Part shown: positions 1-11,114 of the stretch, in pieces
Layout: every line of letters starts with the position of its first letter
Position numbering within the stretch: position 1 is the first letter of the stretch
Source of the DNA: Inonotus obliquus
Lineage: Eukaryota; Basidiomycota; Agaricomycetes; Hymenochaetales; Hymenochaetaceae
Direction of reading: 5' to 3'
Length of the DNA: 64,000 nucleotides
Assembly: GCA_032164295.1 (NCBI GenBank)
Contig: JAJHTX010000010.1
Span: 744,001-808,000 of the forward strand
Notes under the pieces: model-generated
What the model saw: only the letters and a program-made list of their open reading frames with translations
Database searches by the model: none
What the model was told of the DNA's origin: nothing
Position numbers and translations under genes: made by a program

Positions 1-1755
1 TCTAAAGACGCAGTTTTTGGTCATTCAATGAAGCAGAATGAAAATGAATGCGGGGCTGTGTTCATATGTATGCGTTTTTGCATGAAGATTAACACTTGAA
101 ACGATCGCGTCAGATGAATTGGTCCTCGTGTTCTCATTGGCATCGGATGAGGTGGTATGCTATCTTCTCATCGGCCTCAGACAAGTCGGCGTTCTGCGTG
201 TCCCAAGTTCCTCGGCTTCAGATGCCGGAGTACTTATCAGTACATCGTTAGACGAGAAAAGGCGGATAACGAACCTCGGACTAGTTTCGTTGTCTTCATA
301 TCCGATCCAGTTGGAGGGGTTGAATGAAATAGGCGCTTGATCCGGCCTGCTGAAGAGATGCAAACATTCCCCGCAATATTCTATGAACAGAAACTGCTCC
401 AAGAACACGCGGAAGAAGGTTCGTCGTTTTGACCCGAGAATCGGCTTGTTTATTGTCGGGACACATTGCGATCCGCAATCAAGGTTTCCTTGTCCTTGTC
501 CGATTTACAGCTCAGGCATCCGCGTTTCATAGCCAGCACGAGAGTCTCCTATGAGACACGAGACTTCGTGCATACGACGTTCGCTTCTTGAACTAGAACA
601 ACACAAGAATCGCCGGCACTCTTTCGCAACAACCAAAGCAGATACTTTCTGCGTAGACTTATGCAACGAGAAGAATCTTGAGCAAGATTGGGCATATAGA
701 ACGAACGCGCACAACACGTGCGCACGGCAATGGCCGTATCCTTAAGACTTATCGGGACCTGATATGTTAGGGACACATCTTTACGATGCCAATGCGATAC
801 CGTCGGTCGATGACGATGAAAAGAATGCAACTTGCAGCCGTCGATTATCTCCAATAATCGATGTTCATTTAGGCGTTGAAGTAGTTCCGACCGTGAAGAC
901 AAGATAAGGGTCGTCGATTCAGTTCGGGATTTACCAGGAAGAAATGGCAGTGTTCGTCGACTTGAATCTTCAGTTAAGCAATTTGTCATGCGAGGCCTAC
1001 CTTCATGACCGGCACTACCTCCAAATCATCATGGTTCAGATATACGACGAGCACTGAAGCTAGTGCAAGACTGCGTGGTGCAAAGATAGCTCATGTGAAT
1101 TAACAGACCCAGAGTTTGGCGCAAGCACACGTACCTCGACCACTTCGCTTGAACAAAATCACGATGTCTACTGACCACGCACAGTGGACAATAGCAGCCA
1201 CAAGCAGGAGAAGCACTAGTAGTGGTAAGATACAGCCGTAGAACACCCGGAAAAACTCAGACGCAAGGATGGATGTGATGGTGTTGTCCCAGCTGCAAAG
1301 GATTCCGAGTACTGGTTCAACTTAACTTGCCTAGGTCAAACTCATCTCGCATGCGAGTAGCGGATGGAATAAATCGTCATAGGAGAGGGACATAGGCGTG
1401 AGTCACATATTTTCGCCTGTAGTGTCATATCGTAGAGAGCAAAGAACAGTCAACAAGATAAAGTTGGGTGAAGCTTATGTCACCATGTCTGTCCTTTCCT
1501 TACATAAAATATCGTGCCGAACTCGGCAGCCGTCTGCTATTCATCCCGTCGTCGCAGTGTTTATTTGTTGTTAATCTATTCGAGCACCTGAGTATATCTT
1601 ACAGCTATACGATGCATTACTATTCAGGATCGAGTCGCTCTATACAGAATCGCAATTAAGCGCACATAGCAAAATAAGAAATCAAAGAAATGCGGTACAA
1701 AGATAAACAACAAACTATAACCGCACCTATGAGTCAGAAAAATCGCAAGACCGAG
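1..1755. other. Intergenic, no gene recognised
   Basis: Only short open frames are present on both strands, and none resembles a known family or can be joined by convincing introns. The right end is the 3' flank of the NLR gene on the minus strand. Confidence 0.5.
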
Positions 1756-4700
1756 TCAGCCCTTCTTCTTCGGGAAACCCTTGCACCAATCTTCACCAAC
1801 AGGCGAATTAGCGATATCCAACTTTGTCTGAAACTGACAATTAAGGATAGAGATCGTCCTAGGTGTCCAGAGGGTAGTTCGCAAGTCCTCCGGAATCCAT
1901 GTCAGCAATTCGCCCCCCGGGCCAAGAACCCATCCATCCTTGTTCAACCTCCATTCGGAGAGAACGCCGCGTTTGCTCATCTCGCGCGACACCAAGTCCG
2001 ATTTTGACGACACACGTTCTGCAGGACTTGTATGCGCTTCATGAAGCTCGCTGGAATCGTCGTCATCACTGGCTCTCCATATCCGTACCGTCTTGTCTTC
2101 GGAGACAGACACAAAATGTCTTCCGTCAGGCGAAAACGCAACTGATCGTATCAGACTAGCGTGTCCTTCAAAAGGTTCCGAGCGGAGTTGGCCAGTGACA
2201 GCATCCCAAATGCGAATCGTCTTGTCATCAGAGCCAGAGATGATACTCTTGCCGTCTGGTGAAAATGCAACAGAACGGACCCAGTCGGTGTGGCCTAATA
2301 GTGGACCCAGGATCAAGTTGCCCGTATGAGCATCCCAAACACGGATCGACTGATCGCTGGAACCAGATACAACGCACGTGCCGTCAGGCGAGAATGCGAC
2401 TGATTTAACCCCATCCTTGTGCGCTTCAATAGGACCCAGGACGAGCTGACCAGTGTTTGCGTCCCAGATGCGGACCGTCCCATCGTCCGATCCAGATACG
2501 ACATGTCCACCGTCTGGAGAGAACGCAACTGACAAAACCTTCACGGCTGGTCTCTTCGAAGGATTCATAAGCCGGTCCCTGACTGACAAAACTTTCCCAG
2601 AGTCTCCCATCAGGGGACCTAGGATAAGCTGGCCGCTGACTGCATCCCAAACACGTATTGTCGAATCGAAAGAACCAGAGACAATGCGTTTGCCGTCACG
2701 CGAAAACGCAACCGAGGTAACTTGGCCCGTGTGCCCCTGGAACGGTCCACAAACGGAATTGCCAGTTTCAGTATCCCAGACACGGATAGTCTCATCCTCA
2801 GACCCAGACACAATGCGTTGTCCGTCTTGCGAAACTGCGACCGACCAAACTACACCAGAATGTCCTTTGATGGGATTCGAAGCGAGTTTCCCGTGTTCGA
2901 TATCCCAGATATAGATGCTCCCATCGGCAGACCCGCAGATAATTCGTCTTCCATCTGGGTGGAACACCGCTGAAAGTATCAGGTTCGTGTGCCCCTTGAA
3001 CGAGCCGGAGTCGACCTTCCCAACCTCGGCATCCCATATGCGAATCGTTCCATCATAAGAGGCGGACACAACGCGCTTGCCATCCGGCGAGAACACGACT
3101 GACGTGATGCGGCCTAAATGTCCTTTAAATGGGCCCGAAACGAGGTTCCCGCTGTCAACGTCCCAGATGCAGACTGTCTTGTCCGTAGAGCCGGAAGCAA
3201 TGTACTTTCCGTCAGGCGAAAATGCAACTGACAAGACATGTTCACTATGTCCCTCGAGGCTCAAGAGTTGCTGACCACTATCTACATCCCACACGCATAT
3301 CGTCTTGTCACTAAAGCTGTAGACAACGCGTTTTCCATCGAGCGAAAATGCAACCGAGGTGACCCAGGTTCCGTGTCTCTTAAATACGCCCGAAACGAGC
3401 AGACCACTGTCAGCATTCCACGTACGGATTGTCCCGTCCCTGAATCCGGAGACGATATGTTTGCCATCAACAGAAAACGCGACTGACAAAACAAGTTCTG
3501 TGCGTCCCTCCAATGGCCCTAGGATCAGCTCGCCAGTGACTGCGTTCCAGATGCGGATAGTATCATCGAAGGAGCTAGACACAATGCGTCCCCCATCTGG
3601 TGAGAATGCGACCGCGTTGACACGGTTTTCATGCCCTACAAAAGGACCCGAGACGAGCTGTCCACTGGTCACATCCCAAACACGGATCATCTTACCAGAG
3701 GCAGACGCTACGCGCTTTCCGTCAGGCGAAAAAACCACTAAATGCACAGATCTGTCGCGCCCTCGAAGCGGAGCCGTGACGAGTTCCCCGCTATCCGCGT
3801 CCCAGATACGGATCGTACCGTCCTCAGAGCCCGAAGCAATGCGTTTGCCATCAGGTGAAACCGCTACCGACAGAACCCATTTATCGTGCCCTTCCAAGAC
3901 TTTCATACATGTCGCCGGTATCTTCCTTCCAATACGATTCACCCCCACAACTGGATGCGTTCTCGAGTAATGATCCGCGACGCGCGAATAGCCCTTCCAA
4001 AGGGATATGGCAGAAAGATAAATATGAGGAGTGCTTTGTGAAATCGGGCTTTCAAAGATCATGACGAGCCTATAAGCATCCCAAATGAACGATGAGATAT
4101 CCGTGTGGATCGACTACATTAAAGTAAGCAAACGTGAATATAACATGAAAAGAACTACTGACAGCGATCTTGATGCAAGCATCACGCAGAGCACCACCAG
4201 CAATGCGACTGAAGTACTTCTTTAGACTGATGACTTCAAGCCAGTACAGGAGATGGTTGTATACGAAAGTCTCGACCTGGCTGAGTACCCCTGCAGGTTC
4301 CGCCAGCTCGCAGAAATGGACAGACCAGAAACGACAGGCATAATCGAGATGCGGTGGGATCTTATCTCTCACTCGTTCCTCCAGTCCAGGGATGTCATCA
4401 TTGCGAACAAATGACGTTGGGATATCGCAAATATTAAATCGCAACTCGTTCTTCATCATGTCAAAGCACCGCTCAGCCATTCTCGCCTTCTGACTACATT
4501 CATCTATGCTCCAAGCTTTGCCCTCTGACCTCTCGGTCAGGTAGTCTGCAAAGGAAGTATGATGGAGGCGAATCGGCTTCCCGGTCTCCAGAAAAAGCAC
4601 AGAGGTCAATCGGCCCAGGACAGAGTCCACTGTGGTTTCATTCAGGCCAAGAAAGGCAGCAATGACACTACTAGACATTCCTTCCTTCGCAAAGAGGATA

Positions 4701-7006
4701 AGTCCCATGATTCTCGCGAATGAGTCTCTGCAATCATCCCTCGCCCATTGGATTCCGGACTGCTCCAGCACCGTCGAGTACAGACCATCAATACCAGCGC
4801 CAACTGACTGTACGTTTCCCAGAATATTCTCGAGCATATCCACCGGCTCAGCCGATTCGCGTATCATCCTGATCGCCGTAGACGCCCATACGAAAAGACC
4901 TCCCGCGGCGTCGGAGAGTATGCGGAAGATGTCATCCCATGTCCAGCCATCCGGGATCTGCTGATTGGTCGCATTCATCACTTCCGCGCTGATATAACGC
5001 GCGACATCGCCTTGACTATCCTCAGAGTGGCGGTCAAGCTTGATATGATATATATGACTGGCTGACATCAGTTCCTTCATAATGTCGTCTTCCGGCCTGC
5101 TGGTAACGAGAAGACGGATCTTCGGCGGAAGCCTCGCAAAGTCATTTTTCAGCAATTGTACCAACTCGTCTCGCTTCCCTCTCGGCCCACTCTCATCCAA
5201 CGCATCGAGAACGATAATCACAGGATCGTCTATGATGTCTGCAGCAGCGCGGAGTGGTTCCAATAACAACTTTTCGAACTGTCTTCTCAGCGAATCTCCG
5301 ATGTTATTCTTGTTGTTTTCGATGGCATCGACAATATACGGACGGATGTCATCGCGGAGAGATGCCAGTCGGTGAGCAATATTCTGTATGGCGGAGGTGT
5401 ACTCGTCCTTGCCACGTTCAAAGAACAAATAGGTCGCAGGGCAGAGCTCGTCGTCGCATATGTCCGAAATCGTTACCGCAATAGTACTCTTGCCTGATCC
5501 AGCAGCACCAGTGAGCCATACTACGTTCTTTTCCGCGGCCGAGAATAGTCTTGACCTGATCTGGTTTAAGTGTTCTTTGCGAGTACCATCAAGGCATCGA
5601 TGACGGGCAGACAAGTCGCTTCTCTCCAATAATGTTCGCAACAGTTCCGGTGATGCTGTTAAGAATTGCAGTTCAACCCGGTGCATAAGCTTTGTCATCT
5701 GTCGCATTAATACGCACATGTTTCATCTACTCCTCTAATAGTATTCGAGTCCATGGCTCTATCGAGCTCTGTACCAAGGTCAGCGAAACGAGACGTATAG
5801 TCTTCTATCCTCTGACTGTCCTGGATCTGCAAAATTCGACCTGGAAGGGGAATACGTTCGCTGCTTGAAGGTTATAGGAAATTGAATAGACGTACCAGAA
5901 AATTGGTGAGAGGCGTATTCCTGCACGAATCGAGAGCATTCGATAGTTGTACGAAGCAGTACCTTAATCCTTGGCTTGAGCTTCTCGGTTCCGTCCTTCA
6001 GTCTTCTCGCCCTTTTGATGAAAGTGAATGACTCCTTCATTTTTTCCACCAGTTTTTTTAGCTCCACGTCTGCCTTGAACTGATGCGAAATGACCTGTAA
6101 AAGAATGTCATCCGTGAAAGAATGCGCATAGCAAGAAGAGGCGTACTTTATACAAAACCTTGATCGCCCTCCACGACAATTTAAGCAGTGACTGGAGCTA
6201 TCGGGAGAGATAAGTCCACAAGAACGGCGGTCACAAGTAGAGAGACACGGACTTGTGTAACCTCATCAATAACTTCAACAATGTTATCCAGCGCGCAAAT
6301 AACAGTCCCGACTATACTTAAGGTGGACAGTGCTCCATTCGATGAAGTCTTAATCTGTTCAGCACTCCTCTCGGCTGATGCAACATGGATACTGGCCGCG
6401 TCGATCTGGTCGGACGCAGTCATCCTTTTGAAATGTAGATAAATAGCGCCAGCGGAATTCAGTTCGAATATCAACGGGGCTATTCCAGCGCATCAGCGAC
6501 AGTTTCCATGCCACACTGAAGGCGCACCGTCATCCTTATTAGAATCTTGGAGCAACCTTTCAGCGGTGATGTCAACCCCGCCTATGGTATGATCACCGAA
6601 AGTGAGACTCTTTCCTGATTGCTTAAGACGGATAGAGATTGCGGTAGATGGTTCCAATCGCGAACTGTAAAACGTTGAGCGATTGGCTCGGACTGGAGAA
6701 GAGATAAGTTGTATCTCACAGTGTAAACGTGGTGTTCCATCCGGGCACTCCCTCGGGGTCAATGTTACCCGTCTTATAGATAACTTCACCAATCTTTATC
6801 TGAACATGGTTTGGGGGACTGGTCGAGCTCGTCTGGAAGCCTGTAATACGGACGACTAGAGGAACGTGAGATAGCAGAGCAGGATAGCTCGAGAAGACGG
6901 CTAACCTTGGAGGGAATAGCCTGAGTACATTGACCCAGGCATGATGGGACAGAGTCAAGGACACTGGTGATGGGGAAGATGGAATCCTTCGCTTATATAG
7001 CGACAA
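1756..7006 (-). CDS. NACHT-WD40 STAND NTPase (fungal NLR-like receptor) with N-terminal C2-like region
   Basis: Multi-exon gene read right to left. The N-terminal exon (7006-6720) carries a C2-like strand region containing VQIKIGEVIYKTGNI. Two exons (about 6664-6181 and 6067-5900) encode helical linker sequence. The exon covering 5719-4163 has the NACHT core: Walker A GAAGSGKST, Walker B VIIVLDALDESG and the sensor-like VTSRPEDD. A 49-base intron at 4162-4114 joins it in frame to the last exon, which starts SIHTDISSFIWDAYRLV and carries 14 WD40 repeats, enough for two seven-bladed propellers. Such proteins are thought to sense non-self through the repeats and oligomerise through NACHT; that is family knowledge, not shown here. 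The repeats are highly similar to one another, as in fast-evolving NLR propellers. A 15-residue partial duplication sits between repeats 10 and 11. The link near 5715-5735 needs a 32-base intron or is a frameshift. The start codon is uncertain. Confidence 0.82.
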
Positions 7007-7690
7007 AGTACTTGTGCATCAAAGGATGATGCGCTGAACCAGTGGATAATGATAGATACATCAGTATACCAAATGAGTGCGAATGACCTGCGTAATTTGG
7101 AACATTCTTTGGCGGCATCGTCATGCTATATACAATCATCGTGCTCCCGGATCCAATCAATTGAGAGAATATTTATAGGATAGCTAAGGTAATCACCGAT
7201 AGCTCGCGCGTGTGATGATGGTCGGTTTCATGAGGAGGGCAACGGTCAAGTCATAGTCGTGCAGCGTAGGACGGCGGCATTTCAGATTACCCGCGCAACT
7301 GTTGGACCTGGGGCGGGGGCTCGGAGCCAAGGGGAAATACGGACCGCTACGTCTCTACTCAACTACCATGCTTCCCTCCACTCCAAACTCTGAATGAGTC
7401 TTCAAATTTCCGATGATGACATCCGGAAGGGTGGTAAAGAGCAAAACCTGTGAGCTTTTGTTTCAGCCCAGCAGATAAGTCAGCCAAGATAATCCGTGAC
7501 AGATCTCAGTGGATATAGCTTGTAATCTTGTTCAGGGACCATCGAGTCCGTAGAAATGATTTTGCTTTTAGTCGGCGAAAGTAGGGCGTTGAGACGCAAG
7601 ATAAATAATTGGTATTGGATCATGATAATTCGTAAGGTCGTAGCAAATAACAAACCGTAACGGGACTGAAATACTCCTCCGGTCAGGTGC
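7007..7690. other. Intergenic between NLR gene and PalI-like gene
   Basis: No gene recognised. The stretch holds the upstream region of the minus-strand NLR gene and the 3' flank of the minus-strand PalI-like gene. Confidence 0.5.
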
Positions 7691-8585
7691 CTACTTCTCG
7701 ACTTCTCTGGTTTCTTCTGCATTTCCATAGTCATCAATCCTACGAGATGAAAGCAGCCATGTTAGCTGGAACGAAAAGAGTCGCAGAACAAGTTATAAAC
7801 GTACCGAGTCCATAATCTCCTGCTAACACCACAACATCCGCATACAACCACACTCTGCAAAATTACGACCAACCACAGACAAACTGCAGCGACAAGGCTC
7901 ATCCACGGTGCATTCCCATACTCGACAATGAAATGGAACTCTGTCACGTCTCCAACCTTGTCCATAGCAACAGCAACAATCGCAATGTCCACTGCAGTAC
8001 TGACACTCGCAATTATCGCAGATGCTATCGACCATATTAGACTGAATATGGCGAATGCGTGAATGAAGGAGATGAGGGCAGGGAGGAGGGCAAGGACGGT
8101 CAGGGCTGCACAGATCGGGTGGAGGACGAGGATGAACGTAAGGCCTGTGAGAAGGATCTCAAGTAACTGGGCCTCTCCTGTTAACGCGAGGATCGACTCG
8201 TCCACTTCGTAGCCAAGACGTGGATGGGAACATACGCCATCGTTCGCAAATAGTGTCGGTTGATTTAGTACGCTGCATGAAGTTTCATTCAACCGTTGTA
8301 TTATTAATTCCTCGACACGTACCTCGTCGCGCAATAACCCCAAACACCAAATCTCAATTCCGTGGCAATACTAGTTGGTACAATAATATCCCTCGTCGCT
8401 GAAACTACGGCCAACAGATAAACTGGTTTGATGATCGGCAGCGAAAGGGCAACAAGTAATTGTAAAAGGAACGCAGCGAACAACAGGAGGACGGTGATGA
8501 TGATTAGAACATTGTATTTCCGTCGATGATGGCGGTGGACGCGTGTTTTCGTCGATTCTGCGAGGTACAGGCCGTAGGAGACCAT
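7691..8585 (-). CDS. SUR7/PalI family membrane protein
   Basis: Three exons (8585-8323, 8272-7805, 7739-7691) join in frame to a protein of about 259 residues. The introns are 50 and 65 bases with GTACGT donors. The N-terminus is cytoplasmic and basic (HRHHRRK), followed by a hydrophobic segment (LIIITVLLLFAAFLLQLLVA). Next comes a luminal stretch with RFGVWGYC, the signature seen in fungal PalI/SUR7 proteins. Three more membrane segments lie in the second half, giving four in total, and the tail is short and acidic (DDYGNAEETREVEK). Family members sit in the plasma membrane and act in eisosome/MCC organisation or in pH sensing (PalI/Rim9). Which role applies cannot be told from sequence. The ATG at 8585 was chosen because it directly precedes the conserved region; an in-frame ATG at 8687 would add 34 residues. 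Confidence 0.75.
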
Positions 8586-9020
8586 GGCGACCCCTGAGGG
8601 AACTGAGAAAGGGGAGGCAAGCCTCGGATACGTTGGAAGGACATGATGGAAGATGGAAGATATATTAGGAAAGCTTAGGGGTGGCAAAGCAATTTCCGTA
8701 TGTCCTTATTTAGCATGATCGCCGCTGCGGACCAGCTGGTAAAACCGATATGTTCGCATTGAAACTATACAGCAGGTCCATATTAATATCCCCCTTCTAT
8801 TTCCTTCAAATCTCTGCGCCATTCATAGACAGGCAGCAACGGCAGTGATCCATCTCTGAGAGCATCGCGGCCATCTTACACATATCTATTTGGAGTCTAG
8901 ACATTATGTCATTGTCATAGTCACGCGTTACTAATCCGACCGACGTTATAAGGTCACGGGAGTCACATCGGGCTGTCACTCTTTTGTTAAGATAAAGATA
9001 GGTTACTCTCAACTCAAAGT
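8586..9020. other. Divergent intergenic region (promoters of PalI-like and PXR1-like genes)
   Basis: The two flanking genes are transcribed away from each other, so both promoters must lie in these roughly 435 bases. No specific motif was recognised. Confidence 0.5.
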
Positions 9021-10631
9021 ATGGGTCTCGGGGGTCGTCGAGTCAAGCAGCGCATCGGCGCAGACCCTCGCAATCTCACTTGGGCAGATGGTGCGTTAAC
9101 CAGCTTGGCTATCCGCATTTTGTTTTGCTCAAACATAAACTCAAATGAAAACAGACGCTGCAAAGTTCGGACAATCATATCTCCAAAAACTCGGATGGGA
9201 TCCTTCAAAAGGTCTAGGCGTATCGGGTGACGGTCGAACCTCGCACCTTAAAGTCGCGCAAAAATTGAATTTGCTCGGTATCGGTGCTGGAAATGCGGGC
9301 GAAACGGGAGACAGTACGTTTGCGTGGAAGCAGAATAGGGAGTACGAAATGTTGTTGAAGAGGTTAAATGAGGGCGCGGCGGCGGACGAGCAAGGGAAGG
9401 ATGGCGAGGGTAGTGAGGATGAGAAGAACGAGACTAGGGAGGAGGAGGGAGAAGGGAAGAAAAGGAAGAAAAGAAGAAAGAGTGATGATGCTCAAATCGA
9501 GGTTGACGAGGACGATTCGAAGGAGAGAAAGAAAAGGAAGAAGGAGAAGAAAGGAAAGAAGGAGGAACTAGAGGCAGAAAAGCAGAAAAGCGGGGAAATG
9601 AAGCAAGAAAGTGGAGAAAAGGACGAAACCATGACCTGCAAGGTAGAGTCGACAGTGGTGGAAGCACCATCTTCATCTCCCATCATCCGAGCACCAACAC
9701 CACGACCTATGGCGTATGCATTTCATCGGTGTTCTTTCTCATCGCAGACCATTAACTACCTCTATCCAGTCATCGCGCGCGCTTCCTCCGTTCCAAGCAG
9801 CTCGCCTCTCAATCCTCAACCGCCGTTGCCGAAATACTCGGTATCCCTCCGACCTCAGTTTCCATTTCAAACTCTCCCGCCCCTTCGTCTGCATACGCGT
9901 CTTTAGGCGCCACGCCCTTCCCTCCCGATTCAGAAAGCCCAACCCCGGGCGCGACTCCATCCACTTCTACACCCATACCTGAGACAGATCAAGATATACG
10001 AACCTCGACTACAAGCGTAAATGACTACTTCAAGGAGAAACTAGCTGCTCGCGCTTTGGCCTTGGCGCGTGGTAAATCGAATGTCCCTACCAAAGCCTCT
10101 TCGTCCTCATCCGCCTTGGTACCATCTCCGAACTCAACTGATTCCCTTACCGCGGCGAATACCGAATTCGAGTCTGGACCAGAGAAAGACTTGGACGTGC
10201 CGCGGTCAGGTTTGGGTACAAGGACTATTTCTGGTCTCCCTGCCTCGGCCAAAGGCGACAATGGTGATGATGGCGGTGATGCGCCACGATATGGACTCGG
10301 TAATGGTACGAAGTTTGGAAATTTGATGGGTGGGTTTCTGAGCTCGAGCCGGAGTTTGGCTCCAACATTTGAACCAAACAATGGATCATGCGAGGCATCA
10401 TCGGAACTGTTACCACCGGATGCAGCCAGTACAGTCCGTGTCAGTGGTGACCGGTCGTCGAAGAGTAGCACGAACGGAGAGGTTTCGAGGGCAGAGAAGA
10501 AAGAGAAGAAAAAGGGAAAGAAGCGGAAGGATGCTGATGAGGTAGAAGTTATCGAAGTGGCGCCGAAGTCGACAGAAGAGAAGGATCTGAGAAAGAAAAA
10601 GAAACGAAAAGAGAGGAAAGAGAAAAGTTAA
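9021..10631 (+). CDS. PXR1: PXR1/PinX1-like G-patch protein (ribosome biogenesis, telomerase inhibitor family)
   Basis: Three exons (9021-9090, 9155-9713, 9770-10631) join in frame to about 496 residues. The N-terminus MGLGGRRVKQRIGADPRNL and the following G-patch (AAKFGQSYLQKLGWDPSKGLG...HLKVAQKLNLLGIG) are diagnostic of PXR1/PinX1. A long Lys/Glu-rich low-complexity stretch follows (exon 2, 9370-9620), then PRPMAHRARFLRSKQLA, which matches the conserved segment after the KKE region. NDYFKEKLAARALALARG lies near position 10025-10075, and the C-terminus is again Lys-rich (KKEKKKGKKRK), typical nucleolar targeting sequence. In yeast the protein acts in rRNA and snoRNA processing with the Prp43 helicase and can inhibit telomerase. 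The splice at 9713/9770 is supported because it restores the conserved MAHRARF motif. No lesion was seen. Confidence 0.9.
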
Positions 10632-11114
10632 TACGGCAAACTGCCGGGTCGCCATAGAGCTTTTCATCCTTCCGGAATTACTGTCATAGATATTTGCAAC
10701 ATCAATGTTTTCAATGTTTTGTAGATGGATGTGATATTTATCTGTTTATCAAACTCTGGGGATCATCGGTGTTTGCGTGATTGTATCTTCAATGCATCAT
10801 CGAGGATAATCATGCATTGTATATTCAATGTTGCATGTACAGCCTTCTTATCATAAGCAATTTACATACATAAGCGTCCTCGCGACGAGAGCGCAAATAC
10901 CGCATGAGGCCGGAAGAAATCTAGACCTTTCACATTCATTCCCTCCCCGTCCATGAAAAATATTACAAGGTGCTCGAAAAGCCCATACGAAAGGAACGAA
11001 AAGACTGCAGTAAAAATAGACGGATAAATACCTCCGTAGCCAAGTGAGCCGAGAGCTTACATGATTGAATTTGATGGGTAGAAAATCAAAAATAGCGGGC
11101 TCGCACGCACGCAC
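10632..11114. other. Intergenic between PXR1-like and TRK-like genes
   Basis: No gene recognised. The stretch holds the 3' flank of the PXR1-like gene and the promoter of the TRK-like gene. Confidence 0.5.

Noticed and set aside
2093..3970. Long plus-strand open frames opposite the WD40 repeats
   Set aside because: They are antisense shadows of the repetitive WD40 exon, with no domain of their own.
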